Shown: piece after piece, positions 35,501-47,500 of the stretch
How the letters are laid out: every line of letters begins with the position of its first letter
Numbering within the stretch: position 1 is the first letter of the stretch
NCBI GenBank assembly: GCA_047967505.1
Contig: CM106539.1
DNA from: Dipteris shenzhenensis
Taxonomy: Eukaryota; Polypodiophyta; Polypodiopsida; Gleicheniales
Strand: one strand, 5' to 3'
DNA: 64,000 bases
Made by a program: the position numbers and the translations under genes
Notes under the pieces: model-generated
Told to the model about the DNA's origin: nothing
Database searches by the model: none
Seen by the model: only the letters and a program-made list of their open reading frames with translations

Positions 35501-38500
35501 CACTCCCCGAAATGACCACAAGGGAGGGGCCAGCTTGCTCAAAACCTTCCACTTGTGCACGAGCCTTTCTACGGAGGGCTTGGGCCCTCGCAAGGGACAG
35601 CTGATGCTGCGGCTTGCTGCACCACACCTGAGAGAGGCCCAGAGGGGCATGCTAATGCAAGAGGAAAGGATCGAGACTCCTAGCCTATCTGCACCCTTGC
35701 TCCGAGGCCAATGTGACACCTACTGAACTTCTCAGTTCTCTCTTAATGAATCACTGCCACTACATAACCACAATTTCTTGTCATTGGGGAAAGCAATATG
35801 GAAGATGGCACTGTCATCATGTAATATCCACAGCTCTTGTCATCGGGGAAAGCAATATGGAAGATGGCATTGTCGTCATGTAATATCCACAGCTCCTGAC
35901 CGATCCCTCTTAGCCACTCCTCCAACGACTCCATCATCTGGACATTTAATATAAGGCCAAAGAGAATTGGGGTCCACTATTGTAACAGAGGGTTACTTTT
36001 TACTTAGGCTAAAAGTTAGTAGAAAGGCCTTTATTGGCTTGTAAGTGTTTTCTTTTTTTTAAAAGGGGATACCATAAGTTGCCACGTGGCATCCTAGGAG
36101 GTAATCCCATAAGCAATACTGCTTTGTACTACCTTGGGTCATACCTATATAAGGGCTCTAGTTGTACTTGGCAAGACATTCATGACTTGTACTTCATGAC
36201 TGAAATAGAATATACAGCAAGAGTTCAATACTCAGCTGAATTCTAAAAAGGATTGACTTCCTCCTGTCCTTGTGCAGCCCCTCACAAGTCTCTGTTGAAG
36301 ATCCAGCCCATGATCTTCCTCTCCTACCCTTTTCCTAAGCATAAGGTACTACACTACTTAACTCTCCTGCAAATTCTACTAAACTTAGTAGTGTTTACTG
36401 TTAGTTAGGAGCAGTCTTGTTGCATTGGTATCAGAGCCCTTTTCGTGGGAATTTGTGGGAAATTCTTTATCCAATTACTTTGAAATTTGGAGCATCTACT
36501 CTTGAGCCTAGGGCCTACCTCTGTGCAAAAATTCAGTGCCAGAAGTGCTCTCTATTGTGAGCTGCCACATGGCAGGCTTTGAGAAACCCTGATTTTCAAA
36601 GTGCTCAGAATTTGGGGCTTCTTGCATCAGTGGAAAGCCCTTGCTTCCCTGATCATTTCTATGTGTGAGAATCCTAAAATGGTGGAGTATTTAGTCAACA
36701 TTGAAGTGAATTTTCTCTCTGGCGCAAGAGACTGAAGAAAGCGACGATCTGCTGTTTTCCTGCACCAAACTAAGGTGTTCTTGGCTTGATCTGTTCGTAC
36801 TAATCTCATAAGGCTGCTCCCTAAGTCTGGTGGTGATTAAAGACTATTTGGAGGAGTTATGAGCTATTTCGATTGGTTGGCATGGAGGAATTGCTGCGAA
36901 CTTCAGATGTACAGCTCCATTTCGGGTCAGCTTTACTGCAGATGGTTGCCTAGCTCCATGAATGCAACTGACAAAGTGTGATAGTGATCTGGTTTTTTAT
37001 TACTGAGAATATCAGTTGCTTAAAACTTTTATATCTCGCTTAAAACTTTTATATCTCCTTTCACTAGGGATCAATATATTTGTAAGTGGTATGATCTTAC
37101 TCAGCAAGGATCAGTGAAAATTTATATCAGACAGTTTTGGAAATTGGCGCTGTTTGTTCATGGTATTGATGAAAGAGTTAGAATGCTCAAGTTCATCCAA
37201 GTATTGCTTTAGATGTTGCAGCTCAAAAGCCCAATTCTCTTAAAGAGGCCATGCAGTTGGCAGAGCTTTATGAACCCAAATACAATGGGAAGGAGAAGAC
37301 TTTGGGTATTGGTCACTTTGGAACTAAACCTATGGTCAAAGGGGTTTCCAATGATGAAAGCAAACTTCCTGCACCTAGGCTACAGATGTAAAGTCATCCT
37401 TTAAACCCACTCCAAAGGATGATCTGAGTGATAAAAGAAACAAGTTGGTTAAGCAGTTATCTCAAGCAATTATTGATGACAGGAAGAAGAAGAATTTGTG
37501 CTACCTTTGTGGTGAGAAGTGGACTCCTGAACATAGAAATGTGTGCAAAGCAAAAACAGGAGCAAAGTTGAGCTTGATTCTAGAGATTGATGAGGATCTT
37601 GCTCCTAATACTTCTGCAACAGAATTTGAATTTCATGAATATCAGGACTGTGTGAATGAAGGCCTTGATGATGATGAGGGTCATAGTTCCAAAAAGGGGA
37701 CCACCTTTCCCTTTGATCCAGGTGGGTTATCCATGTTTGATACCATGCTTATGGATGATAGTTTACCAAGCTGCTCAAATAGATCTAGACAATGGAACAT
37801 TGAAGTTGTTGAAGGTTATGAGGATGAGATCAAAAATTCTGATGGAAATGATGCTGTTGATGATGATGAAGTGTATTGGGATACACAATTAGTTGTGTAC
37901 AGCATATCTCCTGATGTTTTTATGGGCTGCAAGGGCTCTCAAACCCTTAGGTTAAAAGGAACAATCAATAACAGACCAGTCCACATTTTGGTTGATAGTG
38001 GGAGTACTCATAACTTCATTAATGCAAAGACACTTCAAACAGTGAGGTTATGCCCATCCACTTTGGATCATGGGATTAAAGTTGAGGTGGCTAATGGTCA
38101 GCATTCCCAGAGTAAGCAACATTGTCAGGCTGCTCAAGTGCAACTTTCTCAAGACTATACTTTTCATGGAGATCTATTTGTCTTGGAAATGGGATCTATT
38201 GACATTGTCCTTGGTTGTGAATGGTTGAGAACCTTGGGAGAATTCTCTATGGACCTTAACAGGCTGTATGTGAAGTTTATGCATGAAGGTAAGCACATCA
38301 CTTTGATGGGTCACCGATCTCCTAATATGTCCTTAATTTTTGCAAGAAGAATGGCCAGAGACCTCAAAAGTGTTTGTGGAGTTTATGCTATTCAATTGAC
38401 CAAGTCTCAAGAGGGTAATGGGTTGTGGGTGGAGGATAAAGACATGGAGTCCCTATTACAGCAATACTCTGATGTATTTGCTGATCTTCCCAACCATCTC

Positions 38501-41500
38501 CCTCCCATGAGAGATGTGGATCATGCAATTGTGTTGGAGCCAGGATCTAAGCCAATCAACAAAGCTCCATACAAACTTTCTAGAGCTGAAAGGGAAGAGG
38601 TGGCAAGGCAAATAAAGGAACTCCTTGACAAGGAATTTGTTACACTCTCCTGTGTTATTGGTTAAGAAGAAGGATGGCTCATTTAGAATGTGTATTGATA
38701 ACAAGGATTCGAACAAAATGACGGTTAAGAATAGGTTTCATATCCCTAGAATTGATGATCTACTGGATGAACTTAGAGGGGCAAAGTACTTCACAAAGAT
38801 TGATGTTATGCTCTAGCCGAGATAGCATGACCTCGGATAGATCGGTGGGCATTTTCTCTTAAGATGACCAACTTTTGTAATAGTTAATGTGCGTAATTGA
38901 AATGGTCAAGAGAAGTAACTGCCAAGGTCCTAGGTGAGGGTGGAATGGCATTGACTAGGTAGTTCTGAGTGCTAGGGCCTAGGTGCACCTAAATGTGCAA
39001 TAATGCCAAGGGGCAAGTGGTTTTTAATGTGCCCCAAGAGGGGTAAAAAAAAGGTGCACCAGAGGCTAAAATGTTGACATTTGGCAAGGAGAACCATCTA
39101 GGGAAATGAGGGTCTCATGGATAAGCATGAAAGAAATAACGAAAAAAAGAATGAAAATTTGACGATCTGCTATCCATGAGAATTGGCTGGGTGGAACAAC
39201 CGAATGCCATCGCCCGTGATTTGTATCCACGTAGGAATAGAGCTTTGTGAATAAGAGATAGAGTTTATGATAGTTGGTATCAGAGCTCAAGGCAAGGAAG
39301 AGATCATTGGAAGAGCGACGAGCTAGGTGAGGGGAGGATCGTTGGCTGTCCGTGACGAGGAACCCTTGGTGGCGGAAGATTTCGACGAAGGTAAGGGTAG
39401 CGACGTGAGTGTCAAACAGATCGACGGAAGCCCGTGAGGTGTTGACGAAGAGGAAAGCATCGATGGCGTTCCGGATTGTCAACGTGAAAGGCTAGTGGAG
39501 GTCCCGTAACGCGCTGAAATCCGATTGGCCTATGAATTGTGGGTGCTGGACTATTGCGATGGAGGTCGTCAAGGTTGACGATGTTTTCCCAAGTGGAGCT
39601 TGAGCGCAGGGGACGTAGCGCAAGTGGGCTACTGTGGCTTATGAAGCATTTAATTAACGGACGGCTGAATATGGAACAGGTTGCGCGCCGTTGACGAAAC
39701 TAGGCCATACAGTTGGCAATATATGATTTTGGAGCGGAATGATAGTCTACGTAGCGTGAAGGCGTCACGTCAATCAATAGCCCGCATATCCGGTCGCATC
39801 TCGCTTGCTGATCTGCAGAAGCACCGCCTCCGAGGCATTCGAAGGTCCCTGCACAGCCTATTTGGAATGGACTTCGAAGGGAGACTGTACGTTTGAGAAA
39901 GAGCAGCCGGATCGTTGCGAAACAACCAGGGAGCCCTTTCTTTCCATGCAGTTTTTTTCTGTTTTCATATGGTCCTGTTATTTCTGTACCGTAGAAAAGA
40001 AAAAAAAAAAACCCCAGGAAAGCAGAACAGAAGTGAAGGGTGTATGTATTGGTTATTTGGGTTTTAGAAAAGACTGAAAAAAAAAAAAAAAAAACCCCAT
40101 CTTCCATTGTGGAACTATGGAGGCAGAAGGGCAGAATTCTAGGGTGAATCCTAGTGAGTCTAGAGTGCAGTCTACACAACAGATGTCACATCAGGCAGCA
40201 CCTACTTTGATTGGTAGGATTTCGATATTAGAAGATGCTTTACAGCAGATTATGAACCAGCAGCTTCAAGTGAATGCTGGTCAAAATGAGATCAGGGAGA
40301 TGGTGCAAGCCTTGTCGGCTAGACCGTCTAGAATTGATAAGGGCAAAGCTCCAGCAGAGCCAGAGCCCAGTATACATTCCTTAGAGCGCGCAAGGGTCAA
40401 AGTGCCTAATATCGCTAATTATAGATCGGAGAAGTACGCTGGTCGGATGACCGAGCGCAGCTCTGATGTGATCGAGGTTTGGTTACACAAGTGGGAAGAA
40501 GCCTTCGCCATTTGTGAAATTAGATCTGATCTAAAGAAAATCCGCGAGGCCACCCACCTGTTTATTGAGGCAGCGGACAGATGGTGGATAAAGCAACAGA
40601 AGGATCAAGTTGCTCCAACCACCTGGGAAGGGTTTAAAGCTGAATTCAAGAAACATTTTCTCCCACCTGATGAAGAATCCCGAGCTTGGGATGCTTATAG
40701 AAATCTTCGTCAGAGGAGTCTGTCAGTGGCAGAGTACACTGACAAATTCAGGGAATGTGTCATGAAAATAACAGACCCTCTCCCTATGTCGGTTCAGTTA
40801 AAAGACTATATCTATGGACTGAACGACAAGATCAAAATGGAAGTTCGGGCTAAGTATGTGACTACATTAGATGAATCTATTGCAGTAGCCCTGAACTATG
40901 AGGATGCCAGAGGCAGATCTGGTGGATTTGTGCAGGCAGGGACTCAGTATGAGCACCCGAAAAAAGGGGGATTTCAGAGGAAATGGATTTCAAAGACAAG
41001 TGTCTCGCAGCCAAGTGGTCAAACCAAGTAGGTGAAGCCGGTTGAGGGACCAGTAAAAACAAGTACCACCGTTGGGGTGAAAAGGAAAATAACTCCAATG
41101 GCAGCCCGGGCTTGGTCAAAGTCCTCGTTGACCCCTGAACAAAAAGAGAAAGCTAGGAAAGAAGGATTGTGCTTCGGCTGCCTTCAGCGACATCAGTGGA
41201 AGGATTGTCCACTGAATAAAGACCGTCGCACGGCTAATATGATAATATCTGAATGCGACGTGGAAATGCAGGAGAGTCCCAATGCGGAACATATGCAGAT
41301 GCAACTGGCGGGACCTTCTCAGAGGTTAGTACCTTGTTTGTTATGTGTATCTGTTGCTAAGTTAGTGACGAGTGCACCTGATAACATCCTATCTAAGCCC
41401 GCAACAACGGGGTATACGGCCTTTAATGATACTGAGTTAATTAAAATGAAAGGGCAAGTGGCTAGTCATGATGTCATTGTGTTGTTTGACTCGGCGTCAA

Positions 41501-44500
41501 CTCACAATGTGATTAACTCCAAGCTCGTGAAGAGCCTGAAATTAAAGACAAGTCCATCTGACTATGCGTATACAGTCAGGATGGCAGATGGAAGTTCAAC
41601 TGAAGTATGGGACCAAAGGGTTACCCAGTTGGAGCTTCGGATTCAGGACTATGCTGAGAAGCTTGATTTTGAAATGACCAAGCTTGCTCATGCAGATATA
41701 GCCCTGGGTTTGGCGTGGCATTCTAGAAAGAATCCAGCCATTGATTGGAAAAAACACGTATAGCAATTCAAGATGAATGATGTGCTTTATGTCTTGCGAG
41801 GTGAAAAAGATATACCTCAGGGACCGTTGGTTTCCGTGATGGAAATCAGAAAGGCTCAAGTAGAGTTTTTATTCCTTTGCACAGCATCGGTAGAGCCGGT
41901 TGGTGATTCTTCGACTAGCACTGATGTTGCACAAAGTGGTGAGATGGCCAAGCTGGCTAATCTTATAACAGAGGAGTTCTCTGAATATTTTAGGGATGAA
42001 CTACCTTATGGGTTACCTCCAGAGCGGAAAGTTCAACATAAGATTGAACTGATCCTGGGGGCAGAACCTGTAAATAGACCTCCCTATAGAATGAGTTTTG
42101 TTGAGGAGGCGGAGGTGCGTAGACAACTAGAAGAATACCTCAAGTTGGGGCAGATTCAACCAAGTTTCTCACCTTTTGCTTCGCCAGTGATATTAAAGAA
42201 GAAAAAGGATGATACGTTTCGCCTCTGTATAGATTACAGAGCATTGAATAATATCACTGTTAAGCACAGGTATCTGATGGCTCGGATTGATGATTTGCTA
42301 GATGCATTACATGGAGCCGTGATTTTCAGCAAGATAGATCTTAAGTGCGGCTACCATCAAATCCGGATTAGAGCCGAGGATGTGCATAAAACCGCTTTTA
42401 GAAGCAGGTTTGGTCATTATGAGTTTTTGGTAATGCCCTTCGGACTTACCAATGCTCCGGCGACATGCGTCATGCTTATGAACGATTTACTACGTCCGTA
42501 TATCGGAAAGTTCGTAGTACATTTTATTGACGACATCCTGATATTCAGTAAAAGTGTTACTGAGCATCGTGAACACTTAAGGATAGTGTTCAGTACTTTG
42601 AGGAAAGCCAGTCTTTATGTGAATAAGAAGAAAACTATACTATGTATGGTTAGGCTTGAATATTTAGGGTTCATAATTACTCAGGGTTCATAATTACTCC
42701 ACAGGGGGTAGAAATGGATCCGAAGAAAGTGGCTGCGATACTAACTTGGCCAATCCCTCAGAGTCTGACCGCGTTACGATCATTCTTGGGATTTGTCCAG
42801 TTTTATAGAAGGCATATCAAAGGATATTCCGGAATCGTATCGCCATTGACTGATCTAACCTCAGATAAAGTACCTTTTATTTGGGGACAGAATCAACAAG
42901 AAAGTTTTAACACCATAAAACAAGCTGTGGTCTCAGGACCGGTGTTAAAAATAGTTGATCCCCAAAAACCGTTGTTCCTAGAAACCGATGCAAGTGGCAT
43001 TGCGGTAGGAGCAGTTCTCCTTCAAGAGGGAAGGCCAGTAGCCTTTGAAAGCAAGAAGCTTTCTCCCTCTCAAAGGAATTGGGCAACTCATGAATTGGAG
43101 TTGTATGCAGTTATCCATGCTTTGAAAACATGGAGACATTATTTGTATGGTTCAGAGTTTTATGTGGATGTGGATCATGATACTCTGAAACATTTTTGTA
43201 AACAGCCTGACTTGAGGGGCCGCCAAGCTAGGTGGGCAGAGCTCATGCAGGAGTTTAATCTAACGATTCGGTACCGAAGAGGAAAAGACAATAAGGTGGC
43301 TGATGCGTTGTCTCGCATTATGCACAACCTGAGTTTCATGGTATTAGAGAGTGCTCTAATGACCGAGATAAGAGAAACTCAAAAGGTGGACGAGTTTGTC
43401 CAGAGCTTATGGCCTAAAGCTCATGTGTTAAAACCCGGGGAAAGTGAAAAGGATGACCTGGCATCCAGAAAAGGCCAAACTTATGCAAGATATACCATAA
43501 GGGATGGTATGCTAGTTAGAAATGGCAAGATTGTAGTACCTGGTCAGGATGATCTCAGGCAGAGAGTCATTCGACAATGCCATGATAGCCTGTGTGCGGG
43601 ACATCCAGGTGTCGAGAAGACATATGATCTCGTAAAGTGAGATTTCTTTTGGCCAAAGATGAAATAGCATATTCATGAATATGTGACACGGTGTTTCTCG
43701 TGTCAGGTAAGTAAGGCCGAGCAGGTGAAGCCACCCGGACTTTTATAGCCCTTGGAAATACCACTAAGTAAGTGGGAGAGCATTTCCATGGACTTCATTG
43801 TAGGGCTACCTGCAACACAAGGAGGATATAATTCTATCCTTGTGGTGGTTGATCGTCTAACCAAGATGGCTCACTTCATTCCGACTAGAGAGTCTGTTAG
43901 TGCCCCGCAAGTGGCAGATTTGTTTATTAGACATATATTTCGTCTGCATGGATTGCTTAGATCCATAGTGTCAGACAGAGATGTTAGATTTACCGGTCAT
44001 TTTTGGACAGCGGTATTTGAGACCCTAAGGACTGAGTTGGGAATGAGTAGTGGGGATCATCCTGAGATGGATGGTCAGACGTAGAGAGTCAACCAGACTT
44101 TAGAGGATATGCTGAGGACATATGTGTCATTGAGAAAACATACGTGGGACAAGTGGTTGCCATTGTTGGAGTTTGCCTACAATGATAGGAAACATTCCTC
44201 TACCGGGTTCAGTCCGTTTGAGCTGAACTATGGTTATAGACCAGCCAATCCGACTATAGTTGGAGTACCTCAGAAAGTGCCTAGTGCCGCGAACTTTGTA
44301 GTTCAGATGCGGGAGATGCTAGCACTTGCGAGAGCTAATATCCGCCAGGCTATGGATAGAGCCAAGGTATATGCGGATGAAAATCGGTCTATAAGAGTAT
44401 TTAAAGAAGGAGAAAAAGTTTTTCTCAGAGTTCCTTCGCACTCGAAGTCGTTGACTTCAAGAGAGTGTGCTAAGTTATCACCTCGATACTGTGGGCCGTG

Positions 44501-47500
44501 GTTAATTCTAAAGAGAATAGGCAGTGTAGCCTATAAATTGGAATTGCCACAGGGGTGTAAGGTGCACCCGGTTTTTCATGTTTCGCGCTTAAAGAAATTT
44601 TTGCATACAGGTGACTCACTAATCGAAGGTGTGGTTTTGTTTCAGGAGATAGAGGATATTGCAAGGCGCAAACCAACGAGAATCCTGGACCGAGGAACAA
44701 TGCAAATACGAAATCAGAAGATACCCACGGTGTTGGTTGCATGGCATGGTCAGCCTCTATCGGAAGCTACCTGGGAATCCGTATACCAGTTACGGAGAGC
44801 GTTCCCAGATTTCATCATCGAGGACGCTGATGCTTGAAGAGGGAAGGAATGTTATGCTCTAGCCGAGATAGCATGACCTCGGATAGATCGGTGGGCATTT
44901 TCTCTTAAGATGACCAACTTTTGTAATAGTTAATGTGCGTAATTGAAATGGTCAAGAGAAGTAACTGCCAAGGTCCTAGGTGAGGGTGGAATGGCATTGA
45001 CTAGGTAGTTCTGAGTGCTAGGGCCTAGGTGCACCAAGTGGAGAGGCTAAAATGTTGACATTTGGCAAGGAGAACTATCTAGGGAAATGAGGGTCTCATG
45101 GATAAGCATGAAAGAAATAACGAAAAAAAGAATGAAAATTTGACGATCTGCTATCCATGAGAATTGGCTGGGTGGAACAATCGAATGCCATCGCCCGTGA
45201 TTTGTATCCACGTAGGAATAGAGCTTTGTGAATAAGAGATAGAGTTTATGATAATTGACTTAAGGTTAGGCTATCATCAAATAAGAATGAAGGAGGGAGA
45301 TGAACATAAAACTGCCTTCAGGATAGAACGTGGGCTTTATCAATTCAAAGTGATGGCATTTGGTCTAACCAATGTACCTGCAACTTTCCAGGCCCTAATG
45401 AACAAGGTATTGCAGCCTTTCCTCTATAAATTTGTGTTGGTATTCTTTGATGATATATTGATCTACAACAAAATGAATGAAGAGCATTTATTGCATGTCC
45501 ATTAAGTATTGGAAGTATTGAGGACACACCAGTTGTATGCCAAATCAAGTAAATGCACTTTCATGGCTAAATGGTCCATTGAAGGCTTTCTCCCATGCCA
45601 TGCCTCATAGGGAGTGATAGTCTTCAAAGCCTTTGTAGGAGCCCGATTTAAAATATATTTGGCACACATGAGGCCTTCCAGCCAAAACCTGTGATGCAAC
45701 TTCTTACTTGTGAGCATGCATCTATCCATTTCCATGGCGGCGCGATTCTTCCGCTCAGGTTTACCATTCTGTTGAGGTGTAAGTCTCACTGTAAGCTGAT
45801 GCATAATGCCTTTTTCTTCCAGAAATGTCTCAAATTCATGAGACATATATTCCCCCCCTCGTCTACACCTTGAGTCTTGTCTCATTTTCAACCATAGCCA
45901 CAAAGTGTTTGAAATGCATAAACACTTCTGATTTTGCCTTGAGACCATAGACCCAAGTGTAGTTGGTAAAGTCATCTATGAATGTAACAAAATAGAGATA
46001 ACCCCCAAAAGCAGGTGTCCTCATGGGACCGCAGACATCACTGTGAATAATCTGCAATTTTCTTGTAGCTTTCACTGCACCATCCTTCTGAAGGGAAGCC
46101 TATGCATTTTGCCAAGAATGCAACCTTCACATGCATGAGGAGGAGGCGACTCCAAAGGAGGTAATGCATCAACCATATCATGCCTTTGAAGTGTCATTAA
46201 GCTGCCCATACCTGGCATGCCATAACTCCGCATTTTGCATCGCAGCAGTGGGAGTGCTAACTGATAATGCAAGATGGGATCTTTTTTCACATAAATCAAG
46301 CTGAAAAATACCCCGATACAAAGTGCCAGACAATCTCAAAGCATATTCATTTTCTTTGTCTCTAACTGCACACTTGTCATCATCAAAAACAACTTGAAAT
46401 CCTCCTCTATTGAGTGAGGACACTGAAAGCAAATTCTTCTTTATACCTGGCACATAGAGTACATCTGAAATTCTGAAATCTATGCCATCAGTGGATGTGA
46501 GAATAATGTCTCCCACTCCACACACTGAATAAGAAGAATTATTTGCATAAGTTAACTTCTTCTTGGTGGGTGAAGAATGTAGAGTTACAAACAGATTTTT
46601 TCTTGGAAGTGATGTGCTTTGAAGCACCACTATCAAAATACCAAGTATGTAGTGTCTCATCAACACTGAAAGAGCATTCGTCCTTTGAAGTATCATAACT
46701 GCAAGTCAAAAAAGCATATGGGTTATCATCATTAGTGGCTGTAGTATCTGAACTACCCACTAAAAAATCTGAAGTGCAAGACAAAAAGGCATAGTGCTCT
46801 TCAACCAAGTTGGCTGCAACATCTCCTCCATCATGGCAATGTGGACCTGATGCATCTGATACAGCCATACCGGAATCCCTTTTCTTTTCTTTGGCTATGC
46901 GCTTCTTGCACTCTCCAATATAATGACCTGGCTTCTTGCAATAATGACAGATGCCCTTCTTTTTCTGCTTGTTTGTATCACCCTGTGCCTTATAAGAAGG
47001 CTGTCCAGAATGAGCTTTATGCTGATGTGTGGGCTGATGGGCATGTGGTTTTTGCTGCCCTTTACCCTTGGGCTTGAACTTAGAGAGCATAGCATGCTCG
47101 CTAGCCTGGGTTGCCATATTTTTGCGTGTTTGTTCCTCCTGCAACAGAAGTCCTACCAACTCGTGAAAGGAGAGAGGATTGCTGCCCCCTCAATGACAAA
47201 TTCAGCGAGGTGTGGAAACCGAGATAGGACTCAGGAAGAGAGTTCAGAGTGGTGGAGATCATCTCTGAATCCGGAATGACTTCATCAATGTTCAGCAATT
47301 GTTCCCTGAGATCCTGAAGCTTGGTGAGGTGAGAATTCATGGAATCTCCCTCCTCCATATGTATATGGGAAAGTTCTCGCTTCAGAAAGGAAACCCTGGC
47401 ATCGTTCCTTGCTGCAAACATACTTTCAAGTATTACCCAAGCTGCCATAGATGTCTTGCATGACCGAATATGAGGTACAATGAACCTCTTGACAGAAATA

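Larger units (their letters stand above)
38804..45253 (+). mobile_element. Gypsy chromovirus (younger, nested in the outer element)
   Basis: LTRs 38804-39272 and 44850-45253 enclose a complete gag-pol in Gypsy order with a C-terminal chromodomain. A perfect 5 bp target duplication ATTGA lies at 38799-38803 and 45254-45258; removing the insertion rejoins the outer element's RT as [10 protein letters not shown]. The LTRs differ by only two C/T changes over the shared 404 bases plus one 65 bp length difference, so the insertion is young. The coding region is nevertheless inactivated by one 17 bp duplication and six nonsense codons. Confidence 0.96.

Noticed and set aside
35096-35719. 207-residue minus-strand frame as a protein gene
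   Set aside because: GC-rich low-stop region with competing plus-strand frames, no domain, and a location inside an intron. Kept only as an unexplained tract.
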